Shown piece after piece: positions 48,940 to 56,050 of a DNA stretch of 56,120 bases (the stretch's first letter is position 1; every line of letters begins with the position of its first letter). Made by a program: the position numbers and the translations under genes. This DNA is from a virus: IMG/VR virus record IMGVR_UViG_3300046331_000690, positions 1-56,120 of that record; one strand, 5' to 3'. The notes under the pieces are model-generated. The model was not told the DNA's origin and did not search any database. It saw nothing but the letters and a program-made list of their open reading frames with translations.

Positions 48940-49388
48940 AGCAAATAACCTTTGAGATTAGAGGCGGCAAAATTATAAACCCTGCTGAAATGCGAGAGCT
49001 ATTCAACACATTGAAAGAAGGTAGGCACCAATTGACAATTAAGGATATGAGAAAAAGAAGCTTACCGCAAAATGATTATTACTGGGGCGTAGTAGTTCCG
49101 ATGTGTAGGCAGGGTTTATATGATGCTGGTTACGATGAGGTAAAAACTTCTTTAGACAGCCACGAAGTTTTAAAGCATTTATTCCTAAAAAAGGAAGTAG
49201 TAAATAAATCAACTGGCGAGGTATTAGTATTAGATGGAAGCAGCAAAGAGCTCACCATCCCGGAGTTTAACGAGTACATAGAAAACATTTGTAAATGGGC
49301 TGCTGAGTACTTATCAATTGCCATCCCTTCACCAAATGAAGCAATGGCAACCTTCGCTGATTATATAGATGAAATTACAGAAAGATGA
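48936..49388 (+). CDS. NinB-like recombination protein
   Basis: The 150-residue protein contains KRSLPQNDYYWGVVVPMC at about 40-57, like the R-x-x-x-QN-x-YYWG block of NinB/Orf-family recombination mediators, and a C-terminal acidic helix. It lies right after the exonuclease with a 4-bp overlap, matching a RecE-RecT-Orf set. It probably loads or assists recombinases on single strands. Confidence 0.65.
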   Translation: MKQITFEIRGGKIINPAEMRELFNTLKEGRHQLTIKDMRKRSLPQNDYYWGVVVPMCRQGLYDAGYDEVKTSLDSHEVLKHLFLKKEVVNKSTGEVLVLDGSSKELTIPEFNEYIENICKWAAEYLSIAIPSPNEAMATFADYIDEITER

Positions 49389-49651
49389 AACTTGAAAAAG
49401 ATGTATTCAGTAGTTGTAATCCGAAAAGAAAATATGGAGAGCAGGGCGAAGTAGTAGGAGTTGTAAGTTATCATGGAAGCGTTGCGATAGTAGAGAATTT
49501 ACTAGGTGAAAAGTTTGCAGTAAAGGCCGAATTATTATCCGGTACAGTAGCTGAAAAAACTACAGAGCCTATAATTGAAAAACCAAAGCAATCAACAAAA
49601 ACGGTAAAGGCCAATAAGCCGGCACCAATTATTCAACCATCATTATTTTAA
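49385..49651 (+). CDS. Small protein ending in a sliding-clamp-binding motif
   Basis: The 88-residue protein has a compact N-terminal part (GEQGEVVGVVSYHGSVAIVE), then a Lys/Pro/Thr-rich flexible tail ending in QPSLF at the C-terminus. Q-x-S-L-F is a beta-clamp-binding peptide, usually placed on such a flexible end. It may tether itself or a partner to the host or phage clamp. It overlaps the previous gene by 4 bp. Confidence 0.6.
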   Translation: MKLEKDVFSSCNPKRKYGEQGEVVGVVSYHGSVAIVENLLGEKFAVKAELLSGTVAEKTTEPIIEKPKQSTKTVKANKPAPIIQPSLF

Positions 49652-49656
49652 GATTT

Positions 49657-50181
49657 ATGGAAAAAGTAAAAATCAAAAAAGCAAAGATCAAAGACGGTTT
49701 ATTCTTAGACGTAGAATTTACAGAGGATTTACCGGGGCACTCAAAAAAAGATACCAAGCTATCCTGTACAGTGCCGGTACATGAAGATTTATTGAAAGCA
49801 TTTGAAAAGCTACCAAAACACCTGGCTATACTTACTGATGCTTTAGCTAAGCCATCCAAAGTAAAAAAGCTGGAAGAGTGGGAGGATGAAGAGCTTACAA
49901 AATTTGCTGTAAAAGGATTTAGTATTGGAGGTAATGACGAGAACGAGGGTGTAACCTTATCAGGCAGTAAAAAAGGTGAATACGGTTTAATCAATCTCAA
50001 TACACCGTTTCAAAAATGGGAAGCCAGCGACTACAAACATATTGGCGATTTAGGCAGCGATATTAACGACTGCATTTATGAAGTTGAGCAATACTTGTTT
50101 GAAGGTAAAAAAGCGCCAGAAAGCCAGCTATCATTATTTGATGATGTAACCGTAACAATTGAAGGAGGTGAGGAAATATGA
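49657..50181 (+). CDS. Early protein with QLSLF clamp-binding motif
   Basis: The 174-residue acidic protein has a beta-prone N-terminus (KKAKIKDGLFLDVEFTEDL) and a middle helix (EDLLKAFEKLPKHLAILTD). Near the C-terminus, PESQLSLFDD contains QLSLF, the consensus beta-clamp motif. Together with the neighbouring QPSLF protein it suggests recruitment to replication forks. Bacteroidetes phage homologs are of unknown function. Confidence 0.6.
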   Translation: MEKVKIKKAKIKDGLFLDVEFTEDLPGHSKKDTKLSCTVPVHEDLLKAFEKLPKHLAILTDALAKPSKVKKLEEWEDEELTKFAVKGFSIGGNDENEGVTLSGSKKGEYGLINLNTPFQKWEASDYKHIGDLGSDINDCIYEVEQYLFEGKKAPESQLSLFDDVTVTIEGGEEI

Positions 50182-50384
50182 GATTAGCAGCAACGCATTT
50201 TGTAGAGGTTTATGAGAGTGTAAATAAAGTAGAAACGGTTTCAAAACTTTACCCTATAAATGCCATGGCTAAATGCTTATACATATCTAGGGCTATGAAA
50301 TTTAAAACACTTCAAGTTTGGAAAATCAAATTCAAAGAAAATGCCAATCCGGAAAAAGGGGAGTTACCAGAAGGTAAAAAATAG
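50178..50384 (+). CDS. Small early protein of unknown function
   Basis: The 68-residue basic protein (start MRLAATHFVEVYESVNKVET) has the segment YPINAMAKCLYISRAMKF. It overlaps the previous gene (ATGA) and the next small frame. The family is unknown. Confidence 0.5.
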   Translation: MRLAATHFVEVYESVNKVETVSKLYPINAMAKCLYISRAMKFKTLQVWKIKFKENANPEKGELPEGKK

Positions 50385-50463
50385 AACTCCAAAAGAAACG
50401 CCGCTGCCTAAAATTGAGGTTACGGTAAAAGTAAAAGCTTTAAAAACTGTAGAAAATGACTAA
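50341..50463 (+). CDS. Small basic early protein
   Basis: The 40-residue protein (start MPIRKKGSYQKVKNRTP, end KALKTVEND) is strongly basic. It overlaps the end of the preceding gene and the start of the YopX gene by 8 bp, filling what would otherwise be a gap. The overlap pattern matches its neighbours, supporting a gene. Confidence 0.5.
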   Translation: MPIRKKGSYQKVKNRTPKETPLPKIEVTVKVKALKTVEND

Positions 50464-50935
50464 AAGAAACTTTAGAGGTAAGGTTTATCATTACGATCAT
50501 GATTGTGGATGGGTGTATGGCTGTTTACATAACGAATGGGAAGGTGGCAGCTTTTTTACACTGATTACTAATATTGACGATGAAAAACCAACAACAAACT
50601 CTTACAATGTTTTAGCCGGAACTGTAAGCCAATCAACCGGAATTAAGGATAAAAACGGCAAAGAAATATTTGAAGGTGACATTTTGATTGATAGAGAAAT
50701 TACAGAGGATGGAATTGATATTAGTAGTTATTGCCCTGTTATTTATAACGAAGCAACAGGAAGTTACTGTATTGATAATTCTTACTACAAAAATGTTCAG
50801 CACCTGGTTAATATGGTTGAGTACTTCGGGATTGGGAATTTAGAAGTAGTTGGTAATGTTTTTGAAAATTATGACTTACTGCCTAAAGTAAACTCACCTG
50901 ATTACATTGAACCAAAAATTGACCTTCCATTTTAA
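50456..50935 (+). CDS. YopX family protein
   Basis: The 159-residue protein has an N-terminal MTKRNFRGKVYHYD and the family signature TGIKDKNGKEIFEGDIL (about 61-77). It has a C-terminal EYFGIGNLEVVGNVFENYDL, as in YopX proteins of phages and prophages, which end with GN(I/V)(F/Y)EN. The function is unknown; the family is common in early regions. Confidence 0.85.
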   Translation: MTKRNFRGKVYHYDHDCGWVYGCLHNEWEGGSFFTLITNIDDEKPTTNSYNVLAGTVSQSTGIKDKNGKEIFEGDILIDREITEDGIDISSYCPVIYNEATGSYCIDNSYYKNVQHLVNMVEYFGIGNLEVVGNVFENYDLLPKVNSPDYIEPKIDLPF

Positions 50936-50945
50936 AAACAACTGT

Positions 50946-51056
50946 ATGAGAAAGTGGAGCAGGTATTACAGAAACCGAATTAGAGAGGATAGAAAGCCTT
51001 TAATACGCAGGGTAATGTGTTACGTTAATTTCAAAAAATTCATTAATAAAATCTAA
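50946..51056 (+). CDS. Small highly basic peptide
   Basis: The 36-residue peptide (start MRKWSRYYRNRIREDRK, end KKFINKI) lies in a gap between the YopX and DUF4406 genes, with 10 bp and 3 bp on either side. Its Arg/Lys content suggests nucleic-acid binding. It is short, so confidence is limited. Confidence 0.45.
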   Translation: MRKWSRYYRNRIREDRKPLIRRVMCYVNFKKFINKI

Positions 51057-51059
51057 AAC

Positions 51060-51377
51060 ATGAAAAAATGCTATATCGCCGGGCAAATATCCGGGGTACA
51101 AATTTCTAAAGCATACAAGAACTTTTTTCTGGCTGAATGTGAACTGGAGAAAATGGGCTATAAGCCTGTAAACCCAATGGCTTTACCACATAAGCACAAT
51201 AAGGAATCGAGCAGCTATATGAGAGAGTGCATAGCTGCCTTAATTGAATGCGATTTTATTTACATGCTGGTAGGATGGGGAGATAGCGAAGGGGCAAAAC
51301 TTGAATATGATCTTGCAGTAAAATTAGGCATCACAGTTTTGTATCAACCAAAAGAAAGTTTCTATGCAAAAGGATAA
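51060..51377 (+). CDS. DUF4406 / nucleoside deoxyribosyltransferase-like protein
   Basis: The 105-residue protein has the start MKKCYIAGQISG, NPMALPHKHN, the helix SYMRECIAALIECDFIYMLV, and GWGDSEGAKLEYDLAVKLGI. This is the DUF4406 pattern (YIAGPMSG...W..S.GA..E...A...G), a fold shared with nucleoside 2-deoxyribosyltransferases. It may act on nucleotide pools or modified bases. It overlaps the next gene by 14 bp. Confidence 0.75.
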   Translation: MKKCYIAGQISGVQISKAYKNFFLAECELEKMGYKPVNPMALPHKHNKESSSYMRECIAALIECDFIYMLVGWGDSEGAKLEYDLAVKLGITVLYQPKESFYAKG

Positions 51378-51702
51378 TTCATTCCGCAAGGCTTTTTACC
51401 ATCTTAAAATGGCAAACGAATATTTTAGAGATGCACAAAGGGAACACCCTAATAAAGTAAGCGGTGCAGTTGGTAAGAAGTATGGAGACCGCACCGAATG
51501 GATGATGAAAGATTTTAAAAGCAATCCATTATTACCAGGCTTTGCAATTGAGCAATGGAGCAAGGAAATGGACAGCGATATTATGTTTCATGAATCAATC
51601 AGCAGCAAAGCCTTGAACCTTACAGAAAAGCAAAAAGAGATTTTGGAAACTATCATAGACCAGGTAATTGCTGGAGAAGAAATTACAGTTAAAATACAAT
51701 AG
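51364..51702 (+). CDS. Early protein of unknown function
   Basis: The 112-residue helical protein has NEYFRDAQREHPNKVSGAVG (residues about 17-36) and a C-terminal LTEKQKEILETIIDQVIAGE. It is possibly a small nucleic-acid or partner-binding protein; the family is not recognised. It is the last gene before the promoter and structured RNA at 51745-51844. Confidence 0.55.
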   Translation: MQKDNSFRKAFYHLKMANEYFRDAQREHPNKVSGAVGKKYGDRTEWMMKDFKSNPLLPGFAIEQWSKEMDSDIMFHESISSKALNLTEKQKEILETIIDQVIAGEEITVKIQ

Positions 51703-51744
51703 TCAAAAAGAATAAAATTTATACAAAAAGATTTGCAGAGTTGC

Positions 51745-51844
51745 TATATTTGCAACTCAATCACTTAACGAAGTAGTGTCCGATAAGTGATTTATTCACT
51801 CCATTAAAGGGGGCTTTCAGACACTACCTGTTAGCCCCTTTTTT
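51745..51844 (+). ncRNA. Promoter plus structured RNA / attenuator with loop-loop pairing
   Basis: TATATTTG (51745-51752) is a -7 box; the -33 is weak. Transcription would begin near 51759, exactly at hairpin 1 (AATCACTTA 51759-51767 / TAAGTGATT 51784-51792, 16-base loop). Hairpin 2 is a terminator: AAAGGGGGCT (51806-51815) with AGCCCCTTT (51833-51841), one bulged G, then a T-run to 51844. Loop 1 GTAGTGTC (51773-51780) is the exact complement of loop 2 GACACTAC (51820-51827). It ends 5 bp before the helicase ATG, so it is either an 86-nt small RNA or a leader controlling the helicase operon. Confidence 0.7.
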
Positions 51845-51849
51845 AGTTT

Positions 51850-54648
51850 ATGATTGATATAACAGAAACGCCGATTGGCTATCAGGTTGAATTTGAATAT
51901 AAGCCTTGGATAGTGGATGCAGTAAAAAGAATACCCGGCGCACATTTTAAACAGTTAGACGGTAAGAAATTCTGGCACGTTCCTTTAAGTTCCAGTAATG
52001 CTTTATTAAATTGGGCTGCTAAATTAGGTAAGACACCAAAGGCACAAACTGCTGTAGAGATTGGAGAAATAGATCCGCTTCCAGAGCTTACAATTGATAT
52101 TCCACTAAAGATGAAAATGTTTCCGTACCAAGAAAGCGGCGTGGCTTACAATCTTGAAAAAAAGACGGCAATATTAGGGGATCAGCCTGGCCTGGGTAAA
52201 ACGATTCAAGCCATTGCAACTGCTGAGGCTTCCGGGTGTAAATGTATTTTAATTATTTGCCCTGCTACATTAAAAGAAAACTGGAAAAGAGAGATCGAGG
52301 TAAAGTGGACAAATAGCAAAGCATTGATCTTAAGTGATAGCTGTAAAAATACATGGCCAACATTTTATAAGGTAGGTATTGTAAAGTATTTCATCACGAA
52401 TTATGAGAGCTTAAAAAAGTACTTTGTTGAGGGGGTAAATATACCAACAGGCAAAGACGGCAAACCAGTTCCATTGCGTTTAAATCACATCAAATTTAAA
52501 GATACCATTGATCTTTTTGATTGTGTAATTATAGACGAAATCCACAAATGTTTCCCTTATGAAACTAAAGTATCAACAGAAATAGGGCTTTTAGAAATTG
52601 GGCTTATAGTAGAACAAAAGCTGGATATAAAAGTTGCAAGCTTTGACCACAAAAGCAATTCAATAGTATTTAAGAAAATAATAAATCACTGGACAAATGA
52701 GCTTAAAGAAAGAAGTATTTACAAAATCAGGCACGAAAACGGACTGCTCTACGCAACTGGAAATCATAAAATCTATACCGCCAGCGGCGAGTACAAAGAA
52801 GTACATAAAATCAAAAGTGGAGAGATGTTGTATATGTTGCAAGAAAACCTTTCTGACAAAAAAGGCAGGAAAGGCAACTGCAAAATACTGCTCCAGGAGT
52901 TGCTTTGCAAAGACAATAAATGCAGATCCGGAAATAAGGAAGAAAATGGACTTGAACAAAAGAAAGCCGGAAATAGAAAAAATATGTGCTTATTGCTCAG
53001 TAAGTTTTTCTATAAAATCCAACGGCAAGGAATCTGCAAAAATTCGGTTTTGCAGTCAAAGCTGCTCGGCAAAATGGAGAGTAAGAACACCGGAGGCTAT
53101 TGCTGCAAATCAAACGCAGGAGAAAAGGGAAAAAGCAAGAGTGAATGCACTTCGTATAATGAACGAAGGTTCAAGAAGGCAAAAAACTTCACAAAGAATG
53201 ATTGCAAAAAATCCTATGCACAATCAGGAAACAATAGAAAAGCTAAAAAAGGTAATGAGTGGTCGCACATTTCTGGCAAGGGGTGGCAATGGCCAATTAA
53301 CAAAGCAGCAAATAATGCTTTGGGAGGCAATAGGGCTACCGGAATCAGCAATGGAGTTTGCTATACCAACAAGGATCGTGAAGAGTTTATTCAAAAGCCT
53401 ACCAAATTCATACAAGGTAGATGTTGCAATAGAAAATATAAAGCTTGCAATAGAAGTGGACGGGAGTACCCACAGATTAAAAAAATGGAAATTTCTGGAC
53501 GCAAGAAAAACAGAAGTGTTAAATGCGTTAGGGTGGAAAGTATTGAGGTTTACAAACCAACAAGTAACGGAGAATTTGGATTCAGTTCTATTGTCAATAA
53601 AAGAGTTTATGATTTAGAGGTAGCTGATACACATAATTACTTTGCAGATAACATTTTAGTATCAAACTGTAAGGATGGGAAAACAATGCAAAGTAAGCTT
53701 ACAATGGGCATTGCAAAGGGTAAGGAGTACATTTTAGGATTGACAGGAACGCCTGTTGTAAACAAGCCTATTGACTTAATACCGCAACTGCACATCATTG
53801 GCCGCCTTCATAATTTCGGTGGGTACAAAGGCTTTGTAGATAGATACTGTCAAGGTAGAAATCAAGCAAGTAATTTAAAAGAATTGAATTACTTGTTGCA
53901 TAAAAACTGTTTTTATCGCAGGGAAAAGAAAGATGTATTAAAAGATTTGCCCGATAAAATGAGGGAGATTATCAAGTGTACCATCAGCAACCAGCGAGAG
54001 TATGACAAAGCCGAAAATAATCTGGTAAACTATCTCAAAGAAAATTTAGGTAAGACAGATCAGGAGATTAGCGTAAGCCTACGTGGTGAGGTTATGGTAA
54101 TGATTGGTATCTTAAAAAAGATAGCAGCAAAAGGTAAAATAGCAGATGTAATTGAACACATTGAGGAAGTAGTAGAGGCAGGGGAAAAGATTATTGTATT
54201 TGCATGGCACAAGGAAGTAATAGACGAACTGAAAAAAGTAATCACTGGCGCCGTTACCGTTGTAGGTAACGATAGTATGGAAAGCAGACAAAGATCTGTT
54301 GACAGCTTCCAGAATGATCCTAAAGTACAAGTTATCCTATGTAATATTAAATCCGGCGGTGTAGGTATCACGTTGACAGCTTCCAGCCGTGTAGCCTTTA
54401 TTGAATTACCATGGCATCCTGCAGACTGTGAGCAATGCGAAGATAGAGCACATAGGATTGGTCAAAAAGATAGCGTACAGGTGTCTTACTTCTTAGGTGA
54501 TGGAACTATTGATGAAAAGATTTACGAGATCATCGAGAATAAAAGAAACATTGTAAACCAGGTTACAGGGGCAAGTGATGATGTGGAAACGGTAGAAAAG
54601 AACATGGTCGATCAGTTGATTGGTATTTTTTCAAAAGCTAAAAATTAA
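51850..54648 (+). CDS. SNF2-family helicase interrupted by an intein
   Basis: The 932-codon precursor gives a 559-residue helicase after splicing. The N-terminal domain (about 1-85) is HARP-like in layout. Walker A is GDQPGLGKT (K117), and motif II is DEIHK (229-233), where the intein interrupts, resuming with CKDGKTMQSKL. Later motifs: LGLTGTPVVNKP (III), IIVFAWHKEV, ILCNIKSGGVGITLTASSR (V) and QCEDRAHRIGQ (VI). It is SMARCAL1-like: likely an annealing helicase or fork remodeller for phage replication. Because the intein splits the ATPase box, the helicase is inactive until splicing. Confidence 0.92.
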   Translation: MIDITETPIGYQVEFEYKPWIVDAVKRIPGAHFKQLDGKKFWHVPLSSSNALLNWAAKLGKTPKAQTAVEIGEIDPLPELTIDIPLKMKMFPYQESGVAYNLEKKTAILGDQPGLGKTIQAIATAEASGCKCILIICPATLKENWKREIEVKWTNSKALILSDSCKNTWPTFYKVGIVKYFITNYESLKKYFVEGVNIPTGKDGKPVPLRLNHIKFKDTIDLFDCVIIDEIHKCFPYETKVSTEIGLLEIGLIVEQKLDIKVASFDHKSNSIVFKKIINHWTNELKERSIYKIRHENGLLYATGNHKIYTASGEYKEVHKIKSGEMLYMLQENLSDKKGRKGNCKILLQELLCKDNKCRSGNKEENGLEQKKAGNRKNMCLLLSKFFYKIQRQGICKNSVLQSKLLGKMESKNTGGYCCKSNAGEKGKSKSECTSYNERRFKKAKNFTKNDCKKSYAQSGNNRKAKKGNEWSHISGKGWQWPINKAANNALGGNRATGISNGVCYTNKDREEFIQKPTKFIQGRCCNRKYKACNRSGREYPQIKKMEISGRKKNRSVKCVRVESIEVYKPTSNGEFGFSSIVNKRVYDLEVADTHNYFADNILVSNCKDGKTMQSKLTMGIAKGKEYILGLTGTPVVNKPIDLIPQLHIIGRLHNFGGYKGFVDRYCQGRNQASNLKELNYLLHKNCFYRREKKDVLKDLPDKMREIIKCTISNQREYDKAENNLVNYLKENLGKTDQEISVSLRGEVMVMIGILKKIAAKGKIADVIEHIEEVVEAGEKIIVFAWHKEVIDELKKVITGAVTVVGNDSMESRQRSVDSFQNDPKVQVILCNIKSGGVGITLTASSRVAFIELPWHPADCEQCEDRAHRIGQKDSVQVSYFLGDGTIDEKIYEIIENKRNIVNQVTGASDDVETVEKNMVDQLIGIFSKAKN
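52549..53667 (+). mobile_element. Intein in helicase motif II
   Basis: The intein has 373 residues. Block A starts at Cys1 (CFPYETKVSTEIG), block B is YATGNHKIYT (TxxH), block F is RVYDLEVADTHNYF and block G is ILVSN followed by Cys+1 (53668-53670). The residue before the final Asn is Ser rather than His, as in some inteins. The middle (about 52850-53520) in this frame is Lys/Asn/Gly/Ser-rich with no domain. The same DNA in another frame encodes a homing endonuclease. The insertion is in the most conserved site of the host protein, as usual for inteins. Confidence 0.88.
52817..53617 (+). CDS. Zinc-finger Vsr-like (EDxHD) homing endonuclease nested in the intein, other frame
   Basis: The frame is +1 relative to the helicase, with ATG 52697 or, more likely, GTG 52817 as start (266 residues from GTG). 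Two treble-clef-like zinc units come first: RCCICCKKTF...YCSRSCFAK and CAYCSVSF...FCSQSCSAKW. A basic middle and a C-terminal nuclease follow: YKVDVAIENIKLAIEVDGST, then HRLKKWKFLDARK and GWKVLRFTNQQV. The E-D-H-D order fits the EDxHD Vsr-like homing endonucleases described with fractured genes and split inteins. The frame stops at 53617, just before intein block F. Composition is normal in this frame and odd in the intein frame, so I judge this the real protein. Confidence 0.82.
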   Translation: MERCCICCKKTFLTKKAGKATAKYCSRSCFAKTINADPEIRKKMDLNKRKPEIEKICAYCSVSFSIKSNGKESAKIRFCSQSCSAKWRVRTPEAIAANQTQEKREKARVNALRIMNEGSRRQKTSQRMIAKNPMHNQETIEKLKKVMSGRTFLARGGNGQLTKQQIMLWEAIGLPESAMEFAIPTRIVKSLFKSLPNSYKVDVAIENIKLAIEVDGSTHRLKKWKFLDARKTEVLNALGWKVLRFTNQQVTENLDSVLLSIKEFMI

Positions 54649-54651
54649 GGC

Positions 54652-55494
54652 ATGAAGTATATCCTACATGATACAAATGCCATTGATGATGAGAAAATGA
54701 CTGAGCTTTTTTTAGAGTACGGATATGAGGGTATAGGGTTGTTTTGGTGTGTGCTTGAAAAGATTGGAAAGCAAGAAAAACCGATCAAAACCAAGGTGCT
54801 AAAATCACAGTTGAAAGTTGGTAAAAAGCTTGACAAATGCTGGAACTTTATGGAAAGTATCGGCATACTTTCATCAAACAATGGTGAAACTTTCAATGAA
54901 CGAATATTATCGTACAGCGAAACCTACAAGATAAAAAAAGAAAAAAACAAAGAAAAAATTTCACAATGGCGTGAAAATCAAACAGTTGAAAAAAATGTAA
55001 CCGGTTACGAACCTTCTTGTAACCCTCCTAAAGTAAAGGAAAGTAAAGTAAAGGAAAGTAAAGTAAATAATCCTGTTGTTGATGCTATCGCACCAACGGG
55101 AAAATTAGAAATTTTACCTACTGTTTTTTGGAAAGAATTAACAGACGTTTGGTTTAAATTTTATAAAAAATATTACCTCACTGATCCAAGCTTTATAGCA
55201 GCCGAAGGCAAGCAATTAAAATCAATTTTAACACGGCTCGAAAAAAAGACAAAAGAGAAAGGTTTTGAATGGACAGAAAAACACTCAGCAGATTGCCTTG
55301 CTCAATTTCTGGAACGTGCCAGATCAGATGAATGGCTAAGCAGAAATTTTAGCCTTGCAAACCTCGATTCAAAATTTGATATTATCATAACGCAAAAAAA
55401 TGGACAAGCCTCAAACGCAAAACAACAAACTGGAAAAGTTACAGGTGAACAACTCAACCAGGCATTTACTAATTTCTATACACAGCAACAATAA
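54652..55494 (+). CDS. Replication initiator-like protein (DUF4373/DnaD-type N-terminus)
   Basis: The 280-residue protein has an N-terminal winged-helix region (MKYILHDTNAIDDEKMTELF, then EYGYEGIGLFWCVLEKIGKQ) matching the Lin1244/Lin1753 (DUF4373) domain of phage replication proteins. A Lys/Glu linker with the repeat KESKVKESKV follows, then a C-terminal helical domain. The DNA repeats at 55030-55068 lie in the linker, as lambda's origin lies in gene O. It probably opens the origin and recruits the helicase. Confidence 0.75.
   Translation: MKYILHDTNAIDDEKMTELFLEYGYEGIGLFWCVLEKIGKQEKPIKTKVLKSQLKVGKKLDKCWNFMESIGILSSNNGETFNERILSYSETYKIKKEKNKEKISQWRENQTVEKNVTGYEPSCNPPKVKESKVKESKVNNPVVDAIAPTGKLEILPTVFWKELTDVWFKFYKKYYLTDPSFIAAEGKQLKSILTRLEKKTKEKGFEWTEKHSADCLAQFLERARSDEWLSRNFSLANLDSKFDIIITQKNGQASNAKQQTGKVTGEQLNQAFTNFYTQQQ
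55030..55068 (+). repeat. Iteron-like repeats within the replication gene
   Basis: Two perfect 15-bp copies of AAAGTAAAGGAAAGT (55030-55044, 55045-55059) and a partial third (AAAGTAAAT). Short AT-rich direct repeats inside an initiator gene are typical of phage origins. This is a candidate origin. Confidence 0.6.
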
Positions 55495-55495
55495 A

Positions 55496-56050
55496 ATGGC
55501 GATTGCTGATAATTTACAGCAGTTTAAAAATAATGGGGTGGTAAATTTTGCAAATATTCTTTCCATACCATCAAAAGACAGATTGCCTGAATTGGTACAA
55601 ATTCACGGCCAGCAAAAAATTCATGCCTTGTTGGTCATGATGCTGGCAGATTTTGCCAATAGTTTTAATCTGATCCGGCCAATGACACAAGATCAGATGG
55701 TATCAACAGCACTTGAATTAATTGCAACCAGCTATGATGATAACTTAGCTATTGAAGATTTTGCAATTTTCTTTAGTGATGCCAAAAGTGCTAAATACGG
55801 CAAAGTATTAGACAGAATGGATCAGCAAACGGTTTTTGAATTGTTTGAAAATTACCGCCAAAACAGACATAAGGCATACTTACAATCAAAAGAAGAACAA
55901 AACGTAAAATTCAAAGGATATGGCCCATCTGACAGGATTTGTGACGATAGGGAGGAAGAACAAAATGTAATGCGTAAGGAAATGAATAGGTATTATTCTG
56001 AAACTGTAATCAAAACCCATACACATGGCAAGAATCCAACTAGTGACTAA
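55496..56050 (+). CDS. Replication-region protein of unknown function
   Basis: The 184-residue protein starts from ATG 55496, one base after the previous stop; a longer frame from 55400 would overlap the initiator. It is helical and acidic, with PELVQIHGQQKIHALLVMML in the first half and MDQQTVFELFENYRQNRHKA in the second. It is placed where helicase loaders lie in many phages, but no P-loop is seen. The following gene overlaps its end by 26 bp. Confidence 0.6.
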   Translation: MAIADNLQQFKNNGVVNFANILSIPSKDRLPELVQIHGQQKIHALLVMMLADFANSFNLIRPMTQDQMVSTALELIATSYDDNLAIEDFAIFFSDAKSAKYGKVLDRMDQQTVFELFENYRQNRHKAYLQSKEEQNVKFKGYGPSDRICDDREEEQNVMRKEMNRYYSETVIKTHTHGKNPTSD

